Below are positions 62,096-64,000 of a stretch of DNA of 64,000 nt, one piece after another. Under the pieces are notes generated by a model. That model ran no database searches. It saw only the letters and a list, made by a program, of their open reading frames with translations, and was not told where the DNA came from. The position numbers and the translations under genes are program-made. The stretch is from positions 25,955 through 89,954 of the forward strand of contig NZ_LRSE01000013.1 of assembly GCF_001634625.1 (NCBI RefSeq), written 5' to 3'. The stretch is from Croceicoccus bisphenolivorans. GTDB taxonomy: Bacteria > Pseudomonadota > Alphaproteobacteria > Sphingomonadales > Sphingomonadaceae. The number at the start of each line of letters is the position of its first letter. The first letter of the stretch is position 1.

Positions 62096-62304
62096 TCGCG
62101 ATTCAGCCCCGTTGCCGCGCGTGGGCAATTGACGCGGGGCACCCCTGAGCATATCTGGAAACGGACGGCATCCTGCCGTGGATCGCTGGAACGGCGATCA
62201 GGTCCGCTTTCACCAAGCCCATAGACCAAGGCCCCGCAACAGCCTTTACGAACCGACGGTTCGAGCAAGGCGGGGGACCTGCCAGACTCCACACGGAAAC
62301 GAAA
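62096..62304 (+). promoter_or_regulatory. Structured rho leader
   Basis: The 209-base gap before rho has three clear hairpins: ACGGCA/TGCCGT (62165-62179), GATCGC/GCGATC (62181-62199) and CGAACC/GGTTCG (62249-62263). A GCCCCGC/GCGGGG pair could span the last one. rho is autoregulated through its leader in E. coli, so this could be an equivalent leader; the mechanism is inferred. Confidence 0.4.
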
Positions 62305-63558
62305 ATGCACCTCAAGGAACTCAAAAAGAAAACCCCCGCCGAGCTGGTCGAGATGGCCGAGGAACTTGGCGTCGAAGGCGCGTCGACCATGCGCCGCCAG
62401 GACCTGATGTTCGGGATCCTGAAGGAAGTTGCGGAAGACGAGGAAATCCTCGGCATCGGCACGATCGAAGTGCTGCCCGACGGTTTCGGCTTCCTGCGCA
62501 GCCCCGAAGCGAACTACCTCGCCGGGCCGGACGATATCTACGTTTCGCCAAACCAGGTCCGCAAGTTCCAGCTGCGCACCGGCGACACGGTCGAAGGCGA
62601 AATCCGCGCCCCGCGTGACGGAGAGCGCTATTTCGCCCTCACGAAGCTGTTGAAGGTCAATTTCGACGATCCGGACGTCGTGCGCCACCGCGTCAACTTC
62701 GACAACCTGACGCCGCTCTATCCGGACGAGAAGCTGGTGCTCGATGCCGTCGATCCGACGGTGAAGGACAAGTCGGCCCGCGTCATCGACATCATCTCGC
62801 CGCAGGGCAAGGGCCAGCGCGCGCTGATCGTCGCGCCGCCGCGCACCGGTAAGACCGTGCTGCTGCAGAACATCGCCAAGGCGATCACCGACAATCATCC
62901 CGAAGTGTTCCTGCTGGTCCTGCTGGTGGACGAACGTCCGGAAGAAGTTACCGATATGCAGCGTTCGGTGAAGGGTGAGGTGATCTCCTCCACCTTCGAC
63001 GAACCGGCGCAGCGCCACGTGCAGGTTGCTGAAATGGTTATCGAAAAGGCCAAGCGCCTGGTCGAGCACAAAAAGGATGTCGTCATCCTGCTCGATTCGA
63101 TCACCCGTCTTGGCCGCGCCTACAACACCGTCGTTCCCTCGTCGGGCAAGGTGCTGACCGGCGGTGTCGATGCGAACGCGTTGCAGCGTCCGAAGCGCTT
63201 TTTCGGTGCGGCCCGTAATATCGAGGAGGGCGGCTCGCTTTCCATCATCGCCACCGCGCTGATCGATACCGGCAGCCGCATGGACGAGGTTATCTTCGAA
63301 GAGTTCAAAGGCACCGGTAACTCGGAAATCGTGCTCGACCGCAAGGTTGCGGACAAGCGCATCTTCCCGGCGCTGGATGTCGGCAAGTCCGGCACGCGCA
63401 AGGAAGAGCTGCTGGTCGGCAAGGACAACCTGTCGAAGATGTGGGTCCTGCGCCGCATCCTGATGCAGATGGGCACGGTCGACGCGATGGAATTCCTGCT
63501 CGACAAGATGAAGGATTCGAAGACCAACGAAGACTTCTTCGCCACCATGAACCAGTGA
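62305..63558 (+). CDS. rho: Transcription termination factor Rho
   Basis: A 417-residue Rho hexameric RNA helicase. The N-terminal RNA-binding OB domain ([33 protein letters not shown]) precedes the ATPase domain with Walker [14 protein letters not shown] (about 177-189), the Q-loop/R-loop regions and [15 protein letters not shown] (Walker B). ATG 62305, without extended N-terminal insertion. Its gene stands in the conserved rho-(mnmE-mnmG-parAB) side of the origin; the later genes lie past the window edge. Confidence 0.98.
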   Translation: MHLKELKKKTPAELVEMAEELGVEGASTMRRQDLMFGILKEVAEDEEILGIGTIEVLPDGFGFLRSPEANYLAGPDDIYVSPNQVRKFQLRTGDTVEGEIRAPRDGERYFALTKLLKVNFDDPDVVRHRVNFDNLTPLYPDEKLVLDAVDPTVKDKSARVIDIISPQGKGQRALIVAPPRTGKTVLLQNIAKAITDNHPEVFLLVLLVDERPEEVTDMQRSVKGEVISSTFDEPAQRHVQVAEMVIEKAKRLVEHKKDVVILLDSITRLGRAYNTVVPSSGKVLTGGVDANALQRPKRFFGAARNIEEGGSLSIIATALIDTGSRMDEVIFEEFKGTGNSEIVLDRKVADKRIFPALDVGKSGTRKEELLVGKDNLSKMWVLRRILMQMGTVDAMEFLLDKMKDSKTNEDFFATMNQ

Positions 63559-63574
63559 TCGGCAGGGAGACTGT

Positions 63575-63967
63575 GTGAGGCAGCTGCTTTATACCAGTAC
63601 GGCGACACCGGACATCACGGAGCGTGATGTGCGGCTGATCGTCGGAGCCTCCCAGTACCGCAACGCGATCGAAGAGATTACCGGCATCCTGCTTTTCGAC
63701 GGACAGCGATTCCTGCAGTTCGTCGAAGGGGCAGGGCCGGCGATCACCGCTCTCATGCACCGGCTATACGGCGACCCTCGTCACGGCGATATCGTGGTTC
63801 GCCATGACGTGATGGTCGAACGGCGGACCTTCCCGATCTGGTCGATGCGCTGGGTCCATCTGGCAGATAGAGTCGAAGCGCGGCGCGAAACGATTGGCCG
63901 GACTATCCCGACCACGCTCGACAGCAAGGTGCAACGCGAAGTGCATGGCTTCGCGTCGCTTGGTTGA
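63575..63967 (+). CDS. BLUF-domain blue-light photoreceptor
   Basis: A 130-residue single-domain BLUF protein that binds FAD and senses blue light. Its key residues fall at exactly the AppA spacing (offset 15): Tyr6 (AppA Tyr21), Asn30 (45), Gln48 (63), Trp89 (104) and Met91 (106). These are the flavin hydrogen-bond switch residues. EITGILLFDGQRFLQFVEG is the family core. GTG 63575 follows AGGGAGA at a good spacing and is 16 bases after the rho stop, so it may be co-transcribed with rho. About 35 residues follow the core; no output domain is attached, so it probably signals by protein contact. Confidence 0.95.
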   Translation: MRQLLYTSTATPDITERDVRLIVGASQYRNAIEEITGILLFDGQRFLQFVEGAGPAITALMHRLYGDPRHGDIVVRHDVMVERRTFPIWSMRWVHLADRVEARRETIGRTIPTTLDSKVQREVHGFASLG

Positions 63968-63988
63968 CCTGCTGCCGGGTTGACCGGC

Positions 63989-64000
63989 GGGGGGGGGGGG
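63989..64000. other. Poly-G run at the window edge
   Basis: Twelve G residues end the window without interruption. This looks like a contig-end or low-quality artefact rather than a biological repeat, though a true G-tract cannot be excluded. Confidence 0.5.

Overview
The window reads as a chromosomal segment of a sphingomonad (Alphaproteobacteria, Sphingomonadales; Erythrobacter/Novosphingobium-like). This rests on high GC, the alphaproteobacterial cell-cycle genes sciP and trcR, ctaA, class-2 pyrD, EcfG-type (GGAAC-N16/17-CGTT) promoter matches, and the synteny ppsR-maf-aroE-coaE / hemE-hemJ-rho that flanks the replication origin in alphaproteobacteria. No species can be named from the sequence alone.

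Layout. 1-2.2 kb: SUF Fe-S assembly (sufB with its Rrf2-type regulator) and a palindromic intergenic repeat. 2.4-7.2 kb: pyrD, a gamma-glutamyltransferase lipoprotein and an acyl-CoA synthetase. 7.4-10.2 kb: five unassigned genes, one possibly SUKH-like. 10.2-17.5 kb: a ThiS-ThiG fusion, a MerC-domain protein, ctaA, cutA, rplM-rpsI, a TetR regulator and its divergent target around a perfect 18-bp inverted repeat, rlmE and ppx. 17.7-23.9 kb: a roughly 6.15-kb genomic island in tRNA-Gln(CTG), bounded by 17-bp direct repeats. It carries an integrase, a ParB-like protein, a serine recombinase, a possible BRO-N-like protein and several small unknown genes. 23.9-32.1 kb: a sigma-70-like protein without a visible region 4, a DUF445 protein, an RND efflux pump with its adaptor, a GlsB/YeaQ stress protein behind an EcfG-type promoter, and sciP. 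32.2-41.4 kb: mnmA, a serine hydrolase, PhzF, a CDF transporter, pdxH, a DnaJ-type chaperone, a BrkB-type membrane protein and fabI. 41.4-48.7 kb: a minus-strand block, coq7, dsbB, ctpA, envC-like, rlmH, rsfS, nadD and proA. 49.1-54.7 kb: an M23 endopeptidase overlapping a bactofilin, fadD, trcR, a quinone oxidoreductase and a DUF1192 protein. 54.9-63.97 kb: clpA, then the coaE-aroE-maf-ppsR operon, a candidate oriC, hemE, hemJ, rho and a BLUF photoreceptor.

How it fits together. Most of the window is conserved housekeeping, with strong translational coupling shown by many 4-nt stop/start overlaps. The clearest accessory region is the tRNA-Gln island, in which two short coupled genes are hidden by a longer spurious frame. 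The most interesting non-coding region is the 317-bp ppsR-hemE gap. It has DnaA-box-like sequences, four GANTC sites, an AT-rich tract and a near-match CtrA site, and is probably the chromosomal origin. I did not find an unmistakably new defence or biosynthetic system. The best candidates for undescribed biology are the island genes, the region-4-less sigma-like protein and the 7.4-9.4 kb unknown cluster.
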